Positions 56,668 through 64,000 of a stretch of DNA of 64,000 nucleotides are shown piece by piece. The notes under the pieces were generated by a model. That model had not been told where the DNA came from and did not search any database. It saw only the letters and a list, made by a program, of their open reading frames with translations. Within the stretch, counting starts at the first letter, position 1; the number at the start of each line of letters is the position of its first letter. Origin of the DNA: an uncultured Pelagibacteraceae bacterium (GTDB taxonomy: Bacteria > Pseudomonadota > Alphaproteobacteria > Pelagibacterales > Pelagibacteraceae); contig CACIKJ010000001.1 of assembly GCA_902587215.1 (NCBI GenBank), positions 20,026 through 84,025 of the forward strand, in the 5' to 3' direction. The translations under genes were made by a program, and so were the position numbers.

Positions 56668-57051
56668 ATGGCTCGTATTGCAGGTGTTAATATCCCACAA
56701 AATAAATTAGTTCACATCGGACTTACATATATATATGGAATTGGTGACAAGTTTTCCTCAAAAATTTGTAAAGCATTAAGCATACCTTTAAGTAAAAGAG
56801 TAAACGAACTTACAGACGATGAAATTTTAAAAATTAGAGAATATATAGATGGAAATTTTGTTGTGGAGGGAGATTTAAGACGTGATAACTCTTTAAGTAT
56901 AAAAAGATTAATTGACCTAGCATGTTATAGAGGAACAAGACATAAAAAAAAATTACCTGTCAGAGGTCAAAGAACAAGATGTAATGCTAGAACTAGAAAA
57001 GGTAAAGCCATAGCTATTGCAGGTAAAAAATTAACACCACTAAAAAAATAA
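56668..57051 (+). CDS. rpsM: 30S ribosomal protein S13
   Basis: Head protein contacting P-site tRNA, 127 residues: [20 protein letters not shown], helix-two-turn-helix region and the basic C-terminus [20 protein letters not shown]. First gene after a likely promoter. Confidence 0.98.
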   Translation: MARIAGVNIPQNKLVHIGLTYIYGIGDKFSSKICKALSIPLSKRVNELTDDEILKIREYIDGNFVVEGDLRRDNSLSIKRLIDLACYRGTRHKKKLPVRGQRTRCNARTRKGKAIAIAGKKLTPLKK

Positions 57052-57057
57052 TAATTT

Positions 57058-57489
57058 ATGGCTAAAGAAGAGAAAAAAAAAGTCACAACTGAAAAAGAGA
57101 TAACAAAAAAGAAAAGCTATTCTAAAAAAAAAGCCAAAAAAAATATCTTAAATGGAGTGGCTTATGTTCAATCAACATTTAACAATACTATCATTTCAAT
57201 AGCTGATACAAATGGAAACGTTGTTTCCTGGGCGTCTGCTGGTCAAAAGGGATTCAAAGGATCTAGAAAATCTACTCCATACGCTGCTCAAGTAGCAGCA
57301 GATGCTGCTGCAGTAAAAGCCTTAGAATGTGGAATGAAAATTTTATCAGTTGAAGTAAAAGGTCCAGGATCAGGAAGGGAAACTGCATTGAGAGCATTAC
57401 AAGCTAGAGGTTTTAAAATAACTTCTATAAAAGATACTACCCCAATGCCACATAATGGAACTAGACCACCAAAAAAAAGGAGAGTTTAA
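57058..57489 (+). CDS. rpsK: 30S ribosomal protein S11
   Basis: Platform protein, 143 residues. A Lys-rich extension of about 25 residues precedes the S11 core [39 protein letters not shown] and the C-terminal [18 protein letters not shown]. Six bp after rpsM, three before rpoA. Confidence 0.98.
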   Translation: MAKEEKKKVTTEKEITKKKSYSKKKAKKNILNGVAYVQSTFNNTIISIADTNGNVVSWASAGQKGFKGSRKSTPYAAQVAADAAAVKALECGMKILSVEVKGPGSGRETALRALQARGFKITSIKDTTPMPHNGTRPPKKRRV

Positions 57490-57492
57490 GAT

Positions 57493-58521
57493 ATGGAAAC
57501 TAGTAACGTAAATTTAAAAAATTGGAAATCATTAATAAAACCTTCAAAGATTGATGTTGATCAGAATGAGGAAAAAACTTTCGCTAAGGTAATTGCTGAA
57601 CCACTTGAAAAAGGTTACGGATTAACAATAGGTAACTCATTAAGACGAATTTTACTTTCTTCGATTCGTGGTACTGCTGTCACAGCAATACAAATTGATG
57701 GAGTTCAACATGAATATAGTTCTATAAAAGGTGTTAGAGAGGATGTTACAGACATAGTTTTAAATATTAAGTCTCTTGCTTTAAAAAGTAACTCTGAAGG
57801 AAATAAAAAACTTATTTTAGATGCCAAAGGCCCAGGAGAAATTAAAGCTTCACAAATTACACCTGTGCCTGATATTGAAATACTGAATCCAGATTTGGTT
57901 ATTTGTAATTTAGATGAAAATACAAATTTCCATATGGAGCTATTTGTTGGAAATGGTAAAGGTTATGTATCTGCTGAGCTAAATAAGCCAGAAGAACCAC
58001 CTCTAGGCTTAATACCAATTGACTCATTATTTAGTCCAGTGAAAAAAGTTTCTTATTCTGTAAGCACTGCAAGAGAAGGAAAGGCACTTGACTATGATAA
58101 ATTAACAATGGAAATTGAAACTAATGGATCAATAACAGCGGAAGATGCTTTAGCTTATTCAGCAAGAATTTTTCAAGATCAACTTGGCATGTTTGTTAAT
58201 TTTGATGAGCCACAAGAAATTAAAATTCAAGATCAACCTAAAGAGCCTGAATTTAATCAGAATCTTCTAAGGAAAGTTGACGAATTAGAATTGTCAGTAA
58301 GATCAATGAATTGCCTTAAAAATGATAATATCATTTATATCGGAGACCTTGTTCAAAAGTCGGAAGGTGAAATGTTAAGAACTCCTAATTTTGGAAGAAA
58401 ATCTTTAAATGAAATCAAAGAGGTCTTAAGTGGAATGTCTTTATATTTAGGAATGGAGATACCAAATTGGCCTCCAGACAATATTGCTGAATTATCTAAA
58501 AAATTAGAGGACGCAATTTAA
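57493..58521 (+). CDS. rpoA: RNA polymerase alpha subunit
   Basis: Assembly platform of RNA polymerase, 342 residues. The N-domain has [22 protein letters not shown], and the C-terminal domain that reads UP elements and activators is at about 255-325 ([37 protein letters not shown]). Between rpsK and rplQ as usual. Confidence 0.98.
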   Translation: METSNVNLKNWKSLIKPSKIDVDQNEEKTFAKVIAEPLEKGYGLTIGNSLRRILLSSIRGTAVTAIQIDGVQHEYSSIKGVREDVTDIVLNIKSLALKSNSEGNKKLILDAKGPGEIKASQITPVPDIEILNPDLVICNLDENTNFHMELFVGNGKGYVSAELNKPEEPPLGLIPIDSLFSPVKKVSYSVSTAREGKALDYDKLTMEIETNGSITAEDALAYSARIFQDQLGMFVNFDEPQEIKIQDQPKEPEFNQNLLRKVDELELSVRSMNCLKNDNIIYIGDLVQKSEGEMLRTPNFGRKSLNEIKEVLSGMSLYLGMEIPNWPPDNIAELSKKLEDAI

Positions 58522-58524
58522 TCA

Positions 58525-58962
58525 ATGAGACACAAGCTTGGCCATAAAAAACTAAATAGAACCTCTGAGCATAGAAAAGCTTTGATTAAAAATATGCTTA
58601 ACTCTTTGGTAAAATATGAGCAAATAACTACAACCTTACCAAAAGCTAAAGTTTTAAGACCACAAGCTGAAAAACTAATAACGATTGGTAAAACTGACAC
58701 TTTGGCTAACACAAAGCGATTAGTATCTAAATTACAAAATATCCAAATGGTTAACAAAATTAGAAAAAATTTATCAAAAAGGTATGAAACAAGAAAAGGC
58801 GGTTATACAAGAATAATTAAGGCTGGATATAGATATGGAGATAATGCTCCAATGGCTATAATAGAATTTGTTGATAGAGATCTAAATGCAAAAAGAATAG
58901 ATAAAAAGAACAAAACAGAAGATAAAAATAAAGAACAAGCTCCTATAACAAAAAAATCATAA
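58525..58962 (+). CDS. rplQ: 50S ribosomal protein L17
   Basis: Tunnel-exit region protein, 145 residues: MRHKLGHKKLNRTSEHRKAL, ITTTLPKAKVLRPQAEKLIT and GGYTRIIKAGYRYGDNAPM. The C-terminal tail is lysine-rich and longer than in E. coli. Last gene of the long rightward cluster; a pseudouridine synthase follows after 18 bp. Confidence 0.98.
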   Translation: MRHKLGHKKLNRTSEHRKALIKNMLNSLVKYEQITTTLPKAKVLRPQAEKLITIGKTDTLANTKRLVSKLQNIQMVNKIRKNLSKRYETRKGGYTRIIKAGYRYGDNAPMAIIEFVDRDLNAKRIDKKNKTEDKNKEQAPITKKS

Positions 58963-58980
58963 AATTAAATCTTAAACAAA

Positions 58981-59886
58981 ATGCCCGAGGTGATCAAAAT
59001 AGATAATTCCTCGGTTGGACTTAGAATTGATAAATGGATTAAGATTAATTTAATAAAAATACCACAGAGCTTAATTGAAAAAGATCTTAGAAAAGGAAGA
59101 ATCAAAGTAAACAACAGAAAGGTTAAAAGCTCTTATAAATTAAATAAATTAGATAAAATATATCTTTTTAATTTTTCTTATAAAAATTTTATAAAATCAA
59201 AAAAAGTTTTTGTTCCAAAAGATACAATAATTAAAGAGGCAGAAAAAAATATAATCGAAAATAATACAGATTTTATTGTAATAAATAAAAAAAGTGGATT
59301 ACCTGTTCAGGGTGGCACAAAAATAAAAGAAAATATAATTAATGTTCTATCAAATAGTCAATATTTTGAAAATGCCCAACCATATATAGTCCATAGATTA
59401 GACAAAGATACATCTGGAGTTTTAATAATCGCAAAAAATAGAAATACAGCACAACAACTTACATCATTATTTAGAATAAGAAAAATACACAAAACATATT
59501 TAGCACTTTCATTTGGACATATAGATAAAAATAAAGATAAAATAGATAATAATCTAGTTAGATTTGAAGGAAATAAAAAAATACTTGAAAGAGCAATAAC
59601 TCATTATCAAAAAATAGATAGTAATAAAAATTTCACGCTTTTTAAATTAAAACCTATAACTGGACGTAAACATCAAATTAGAAAACATCTTACAGATCTT
59701 AAATGTCCAATTGTAGGTGATAAAAAATATTTTATAAAGAAACAAAATAAAAATAATAATTTAATGTTACATGCCTATGAATTGAAATTTATTCTTAATA
59801 ATAAAAGATATACTTTTAAAGCAAGCATTCCCGATTATTTTAGATCCTTTTTAATTAAGAATAATTTAAAACAGAAAGATTTTTAA
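58981..59886 (+). CDS. RluC/RluD-family 23S rRNA pseudouridine synthase
   Basis: Converts uridine to pseudouridine in large-subunit rRNA. The 301-residue protein has an N-terminal S4 domain (VGLRIDKWIKINL...DLRKGRIKVNNRKVK), then the catalytic domain with VHRLDKDTSGVLIIAKN, whose Asp is the nucleophile, and the GRKHQIRKHLT region. Whether it is RluC or RluD cannot be told here. It follows rplQ and its last 32 bp overlap the convergent lipB gene. Confidence 0.9.
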   Translation: MPEVIKIDNSSVGLRIDKWIKINLIKIPQSLIEKDLRKGRIKVNNRKVKSSYKLNKLDKIYLFNFSYKNFIKSKKVFVPKDTIIKEAEKNIIENNTDFIVINKKSGLPVQGGTKIKENIINVLSNSQYFENAQPYIVHRLDKDTSGVLIIAKNRNTAQQLTSLFRIRKIHKTYLALSFGHIDKNKDKIDNNLVRFEGNKKILERAITHYQKIDSNKNFTLFKLKPITGRKHQIRKHLTDLKCPIVGDKKYFIKKQNKNNNLMLHAYELKFILNNKRYTFKASIPDYFRSFLIKNNLKQKDF

Positions 59887-60487
59887 TTAGATTTTCCTGT
59901 AATACTTTAATAAAATCAGAATATTTGACATTTGATAAGTCTTTAAGTCTTGCTACTTTTCTATTATCTAATCCACAAGGAATAATTTTTTTAAAGTAAT
60001 TTAAGTCATTATTGATATTCAATGAAAATCCATGGTAGGCGACCCACTTTTTAACTTTAATTCCTATTGCTCCAATTTTCTTACTCTCGTTATTTTGTGT
60101 AATCCAAATTCCAATATTTTTTCGATCACTCTTACTTAAAATTTTAAATTCATTTAGACTATTAATTATAGAATTTTCTAAGCTAATTATAAATTTTCTT
60201 ATATCCTTGTTTCTTTTGTTTAGATCTATAACAAGATAGCATACAAGTTGACCTGGCGCATGGCATGTAATTTTCCCTCCTCTATTAGTTTTAATCACTT
60301 TAATTGATTTATCTAAAACTTCTGATTTATTAAAGCTGGTCCCCGCCGTATAGATCAGTTTATGTTCTAGAAACCAAATTAATTCTTTTCCTTGATTATT
60401 TATTATTTTTTCCAACCTTTTTTCAAGCAATCTAATTGCATCATTATATTCTACAGGTTTTACTGATCTTTTTATCTCTATACTCAT
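59855..60487 (-). CDS. lipB: Octanoyl-[acyl carrier protein]-protein N-octanoyltransferase (lipoyl synthesis)
   Basis: Transfers octanoate from ACP to lipoyl domains, the first step of lipoic acid attachment. The 210-residue protein has NRGGKITCHAPGQLVCYLV, the Lys motif KIGAIGIKVKKWVAYHGFSLN and the catalytic Cys in IIPCGLDN. It is convergent with and overlaps the pseudouridine synthase gene by 32 bp, and diverges from mgtE with 51 bp between. Confidence 0.94.
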   Translation of the reverse strand: MSIEIKRSVKPVEYNDAIRLLEKRLEKIINNQGKELIWFLEHKLIYTAGTSFNKSEVLDKSIKVIKTNRGGKITCHAPGQLVCYLVIDLNKRNKDIRKFIISLENSIINSLNEFKILSKSDRKNIGIWITQNNESKKIGAIGIKVKKWVAYHGFSLNINNDLNYFKKIIPCGLDNRKVARLKDLSNVKYSDFIKVLQENLIKNLSVLNYS

Positions 60488-60538
60488 ATTAAATTTGTAA
60501 TATAAGGATATCGCTCAAAAAAACTAGGAATATCGATC

Positions 60539-61915
60539 ATGAGTTTGATAAAAAAAAATAAGGATAGAATTGTTAATTTTGAATTTAATAAGGAATATAT
60601 AAAGGTAATTACTGAAAAAATTTCTAGTAGCGATGCCTCTTTTATAAATAATTCTTTTAAAGAAATGCACCCTGCGGATGCGGCCGATATCATCGAGCAT
60701 TTATCTCAAGATGATAGAGAAAAATTAATTAAACTAACAAATTTTAAAATTGATCCATCTATTTTTATTGAATTAAATGAAGCTATTCAAACTGAGATAA
60801 CCAAATATTTATCAAATGAAAGTATAGTTTTTATTTTAAAGAATCTTGACTCAGATGATGCAATTAAAATTTTAGAAAATTTAGACGAAAAAAATAAAAA
60901 TGATGTTTTAAGCTCTTTACCACCAAAAGATAGATTTGTTTTACTAGAAAGTTTAAGTTATCCAGAAGATAGCGCTGCAAGATTAATGCAAAGACAATTT
61001 ACAGCGATTCCAAGTAATTGGTCAGTTGGCCAAACTATTGATTATTTAAGAGAAAATAGAGATTTGCCTGAGGAGTTTTTAGAAATTTTTATAGTTGATA
61101 ATGAATTTAAACCTATTGGAACTGTTCCATCATCAAAAGTATTAAGGACACCACGAGATACAAAAATGATTTCAATTACAAATGAAACGCAAATTTTAAT
61201 ACCTGTAGATATGGATAGAGAAGAAGTGGGCCGTATGTTTGAAAATTATAATCTTAATTCCGCATGTGTAGTTGATAAAAATGATAAACTTGTTGGCATG
61301 ATAACAAATGACGATGTACTAACGGTATTAGCTGAAGAGGCTGAAGAAGATGCTTTAAGATTAGCAGGAGTTGGTGATGAAGAAATAACTGACGGAATAA
61401 TGACTAAAACAAAAAGAAGATTCAATTGGTTATTACTAAATTTATTTACTGCTTTTTTGGCAACATGGGTGATAAGTCTATTTGGAGCAACTATTGAACA
61501 AATGGTAGCTTTAGCTTTTTTAATGCCAATTGTAGCTTCAATGGGAGGAAATGCTGGTATGCAAACTCTTGCAGTTACAGTAAGAGCCATTGCAACAAAC
61601 GATTTAACCGAAAATAATTTTTCACAGAACATTATTAAAGAATTCTCTATAGGTATTTTAAATGGGATAATTTTTGCATTTATCAGTGCTGTGATTGTCC
61701 AACTTTGGTTTCAGGACTCAATTTTGTCGTTAATAATTTCAATTTCAATGGTTTTAAATATGATAGTTGCTGGACTATTTGGAATACTTATACCAATAAG
61801 TTTAAAAAAATTTAAAGTGGATCCTGCAATTGCATCAAGTGTTTTTGTTACAACAATAACAGATGTTATAGGATTTTTGTCATTTCTTGGAATAGGTGCT
61901 TATTTTTTTTATTGA
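60539..61915 (+). CDS. mgtE: MgtE-family magnesium transporter
   Basis: Inner-membrane magnesium channel of 458 residues. It has the N-domain superhelix (MHPADAADIIEHLSQDDREKL), two CBS domains (about 140-265, with IPVDMDREEVGRMFENYNL and LVGMITNDDVL) which sense Mg, and five transmembrane helices from 290, with the pore signature FLMPIVASMGGNAGMQTLAV. Its stop directly abuts the panC stop. Confidence 0.95.
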   Translation: MSLIKKNKDRIVNFEFNKEYIKVITEKISSSDASFINNSFKEMHPADAADIIEHLSQDDREKLIKLTNFKIDPSIFIELNEAIQTEITKYLSNESIVFILKNLDSDDAIKILENLDEKNKNDVLSSLPPKDRFVLLESLSYPEDSAARLMQRQFTAIPSNWSVGQTIDYLRENRDLPEEFLEIFIVDNEFKPIGTVPSSKVLRTPRDTKMISITNETQILIPVDMDREEVGRMFENYNLNSACVVDKNDKLVGMITNDDVLTVLAEEAEEDALRLAGVGDEEITDGIMTKTKRRFNWLLLNLFTAFLATWVISLFGATIEQMVALAFLMPIVASMGGNAGMQTLAVTVRAIATNDLTENNFSQNIIKEFSIGILNGIIFAFISAVIVQLWFQDSILSLIISISMVLNMIVAGLFGILIPISLKKFKVDPAIASSVFVTTITDVIGFLSFLGIGAYFFY

Positions 61916-62725
61916 TTAAATATTATCAATTAATCTTGTACCACTTTGCCAATAAGCAATAAATATTCTAAAATTTTTACCTGAAATATTTTTTGATAGA
62001 TTTTTATTGTTTCTTATTTCAAGGTATTCGATTTTATCACAAAATTTTCTAATTTGAGATTTATATGATTTTAATAATTTTATATTTACAAAATTTGAAG
62101 ATAATTTTTTTTTAAAACTAAATAATAGTTTTGAAATTTTTTCAGACTTATTAATAAATTTACTTGACAGCAAAATATTTCTTGAAGATAAAGGTAATTT
62201 ATTTGAATTTCTGATTGTTTTAAAAGAAACAATTTTTGATTTAGATTTATTTTGTAAATATTTCTTAATTAAATATATTTGTTGAAAATCTTTTTCTCCT
62301 AAAAATACATGTGAAGCATTTATGTTATTCATAAATCTATTCATGACTGCTAAAACTCCCTGAAAATGTCCTTTTCTATATTTTGCACATAAAACTATAT
62401 CTTTTTTAAGGATCTTGATTTTTTTATTAATACCTCTTTTATAAATTTCTTCATTGCTTGGTAAAAAAACGTAGTCAACTTTTAATTTTTTAAGAATAGA
62501 AATATCATTTTTAAAATTTCTAGGGTATTGTGCAAAATCTTTTTTATCATTAAACTGAGATGGATTGACAAAGATACTTACTAATGTTTTTTTAGTTTTA
62601 GACTTAGCAAATTTAATTAATGATAAATGACCTTTGTGCAATGACCCCATAGTTGGAACAAAGCCAACACTCTCATTAAAGTTAATTTTTTTATTTAAAA
62701 TATTAAAGCTTTTAAAAATTTTCAT
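61916..62725 (-). CDS. panC: Pantothenate synthetase
   Basis: Joins pantoate and beta-alanine with ATP to give pantothenate for coenzyme A. From the ATG at 62725 the protein has 269 residues with the HIGH-type motif GFVPTMGSLHKGHLSLI (about 20-36), VSIFVNPSQFN, GKDFQQ-like FLGEKDFQQIYLIK and RNSNKLPLSSRN. A reading starting at 62764 would add 13 residues and run into galU, and is rejected. Convergent abutting with mgtE. Confidence 0.93.
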   Translation of the reverse strand: MKIFKSFNILNKKINFNESVGFVPTMGSLHKGHLSLIKFAKSKTKKTLVSIFVNPSQFNDKKDFAQYPRNFKNDISILKKLKVDYVFLPSNEEIYKRGINKKIKILKKDIVLCAKYRKGHFQGVLAVMNRFMNNINASHVFLGEKDFQQIYLIKKYLQNKSKSKIVSFKTIRNSNKLPLSSRNILLSSKFINKSEKISKLLFSFKKKLSSNFVNIKLLKSYKSQIRKFCDKIEYLEIRNNKNLSKNISGKNFRIFIAYWQSGTRLIDNI

Positions 62726-62752
62726 ATATGATACTTGAATAAATATTACATT

Positions 62753-63568
62753 ATGATTAAACAAGCAATTATACCACTTGCTGGATTAGGTACAAGATTG
62801 TTACCTTTAACTAGTATATTGCCAAAAGAACTTTTGCCTATAAATGGCAAACCTGGATTAGAATATATTTTAGATGAATGTATAAATGCAGGAATTAAAG
62901 AAATAATTTTTATTATCTCAAATAAAAAAAAAATTATAAAGAAATATTTTTATAATGATAAATTTTATAAAAATATAATTAAGAAAAAAAAAGATAAACG
63001 ATTAAAATTTGAATATAATAAAATATTAAAATATAAAAAAAAGATTAAATTTGTTTACCAAAATAAACCACTTGGCACCGGTGATGCAGTTTTAAAAACT
63101 AAAAATCTTATTAGCGGTTCACATTTTTTAATTTTATTTCCTGATGATTTGATTATCAAAAAAAATTGTTCAAAAGAAATGATTTCACTGCATAAAAAAT
63201 TTAAATGCTCAATTATGGCATCTATTAAAGTTAAGAGACAAGATGTAAGCAGATGGGGTGTATTTTCTATAAAAAAAAAATTAAATAGAAGAAACTTTAT
63301 TATTAATGATGTGATAGAAAAACCTAGCCAAAAAAATGCTCCTTCCAATAATGCTGTTATAGGAAGATATATTTTACCAAAAGATATTTTTAAGAAACTT
63401 GAAATACAAAAAAAAGGTGTTGGTGGCGAAATACACATTACAGACTCAATAAGAGAATTAATTAAATCCGATTATAATTTTATAGGCCATAATTTTGCCG
63501 GTAAATATTTAGACTGTGGAACTATGAAAGGTTATATAAATTCTTCATTAGAAATTTCTAAATTATGA
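62753..63568 (+). CDS. galU: UTP-glucose-1-phosphate uridylyltransferase
   Basis: Makes UDP-glucose for surface glycans. From the ATG at 62753 it has 271 residues with the nucleotide-binding LAGLGTRLLPLTSILPKELL near the N-terminus, KPLGTGDAVLKTKN, FPDDLIIK and the GGEIHITDSIRELI end. It diverges from panC with only 27 bp, which must hold both promoters or share one. The stop overlaps the next gene (ATGA). A TTG at 62735 is a less likely start. Confidence 0.93.
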   Translation: MIKQAIIPLAGLGTRLLPLTSILPKELLPINGKPGLEYILDECINAGIKEIIFIISNKKKIIKKYFYNDKFYKNIIKKKKDKRLKFEYNKILKYKKKIKFVYQNKPLGTGDAVLKTKNLISGSHFLILFPDDLIIKKNCSKEMISLHKKFKCSIMASIKVKRQDVSRWGVFSIKKKLNRRNFIINDVIEKPSQKNAPSNNAVIGRYILPKDIFKKLEIQKKGVGGEIHITDSIRELIKSDYNFIGHNFAGKYLDCGTMKGYINSSLEISKL

Positions 63569-64000
63569 AATTATGTATGATTGGTACAGGCTACGTTGGT
63601 CTTGTCAGTGGTGTTTGTTTTGCTGACTTGGGTAATGATGTTATATGTGTAGATAAAAATATATCTAAAATAAATCAACTAAAAAAATCAATTATCCCTA
63701 TCTATGAACCAGGTTTAGATGAATTGGTTAAAAAAAATTATAAAGCTGGAAGATTAAAATTTTCAACAAATTTAGCAGAGTCTGTTCAAAAATCAGAAAT
63801 AATTTTTATTTGTGTTGGAACGCCAACTATTAAAAATAAATATGAAGCAGATTTATCCCAGGTTATTTCTGTGGCAAAAGAAATTAGTATAAATATTAAA
63901 TCATTTAAAATAATAATTAACAAATCTACGGTACCAGTTATGACTGGTGATAAATTAGAAAAGATCATTTCTAAAAAAGTAAAAAAAAAATTATTTAGCG
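63565..64000 (+). CDS. UDP-glucose 6-dehydrogenase, 5' part cut by window end
   Basis: Oxidises UDP-glucose to UDP-glucuronate with two NAD. The 145 codons in the window start KLCMIGTGYVGLVSGVCFADLG, a Rossmann dinucleotide-binding loop, and continue with YEPGLDELV and FICVGTPT, signature points of the UgdH family. It overlaps the galU stop by 4 bp, so UDP-glucose synthesis and oxidation are translated together. The catalytic Cys and C-domain lie beyond the window. Confidence 0.9.
   Translation, partial: MKLCMIGTGYVGLVSGVCFADLGNDVICVDKNISKINQLKKSIIPIYEPGLDELVKKNYKAGRLKFSTNLAESVQKSEIIFICVGTPTIKNKYEADLSQVISVAKEISINIKSFKIIINKSTVPVMTGDKLEKIISKKVKKKLFS

Noticed and set aside
62726-62764. Longer N-terminus for PanC
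   Set aside because: It would overlap galU, and the PanC family starts at the Met at 62725.

Overview
The window looks like a piece of a small, streamlined alphaproteobacterial chromosome, most likely SAR11 (Pelagibacterales). I infer this from the very AT-rich sequence, abutting or overlapping genes, near absence of strong terminators, alphaproteobacterial-type proteins (class II DAHP synthase, CimA, GrxD-BolA pair) and one unbroken transcription/translation supercluster. No database search was possible, so the taxon is an inference.

Region 1 (1-16 kb) is housekeeping. It holds the 3' part of glmS, a class II DAHP synthase, nadE, cysS, cimA, a TrmJ-like methyltransferase and rpsD on the + strand. 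On the - strand follows a tightly packed set, sfsA-map-purB-purC-purS-purQ-purL-bolA-grxD, which carries the middle of purine synthesis plus a monothiol glutaredoxin/BolA pair. Divergent from it are a MoCF-domain CinA-like gene, a gamma-glutamylcyclotransferase-like gene and azlCD.

Region 2 (17-29.4 kb) is accessory and devoted mostly to the cell surface. It has two alkaline-phosphatase/sulfatase-superfamily membrane enzymes, a small secreted or membrane YLDPGSGS protein, a formyltransferase-like protein, a SAM methyltransferase, a CDP-glycerol-glycerophosphotransferase-like protein, a YdjM-like membrane hydrolase and a membrane-anchored GDPD. Its centre is a three-gene set (20819-24458) whose domains and order match the Campylobacter Cj1418-Cj1417-Cj1416 enzymes (glutamine kinase, gamma-glutamyl-CDP-amidate hydrolase, CTP:phosphoglutamine cytidylyltransferase). 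This predicts synthesis of cytidine diphosphoramidate and a phosphoramidate-decorated surface glycan. tRNA-Leu and nadK sit inside this region.

Region 3 (29.4-59 kb) runs tRNA-Thr, rlmB, tRNA-Tyr, tRNA-Gly, tuf, tRNA-Trp, secE-nusG-rplKAJL-rpoBC, rpsL-rpsG-fusA, then the S10, spc and alpha operons in one direction through rplQ. The tuf gene is upstream of secE and not after fusA, and rpmD (L30) is absent between rpsE and rplO.

Region 4 (59-64 kb) has a RluC/D-type pseudouridine synthase, lipB, mgtE, panC, galU and the start of a UDP-glucose dehydrogenase cut by the window edge. The last two supply UDP-glucose and UDP-glucuronate for surface polysaccharides.
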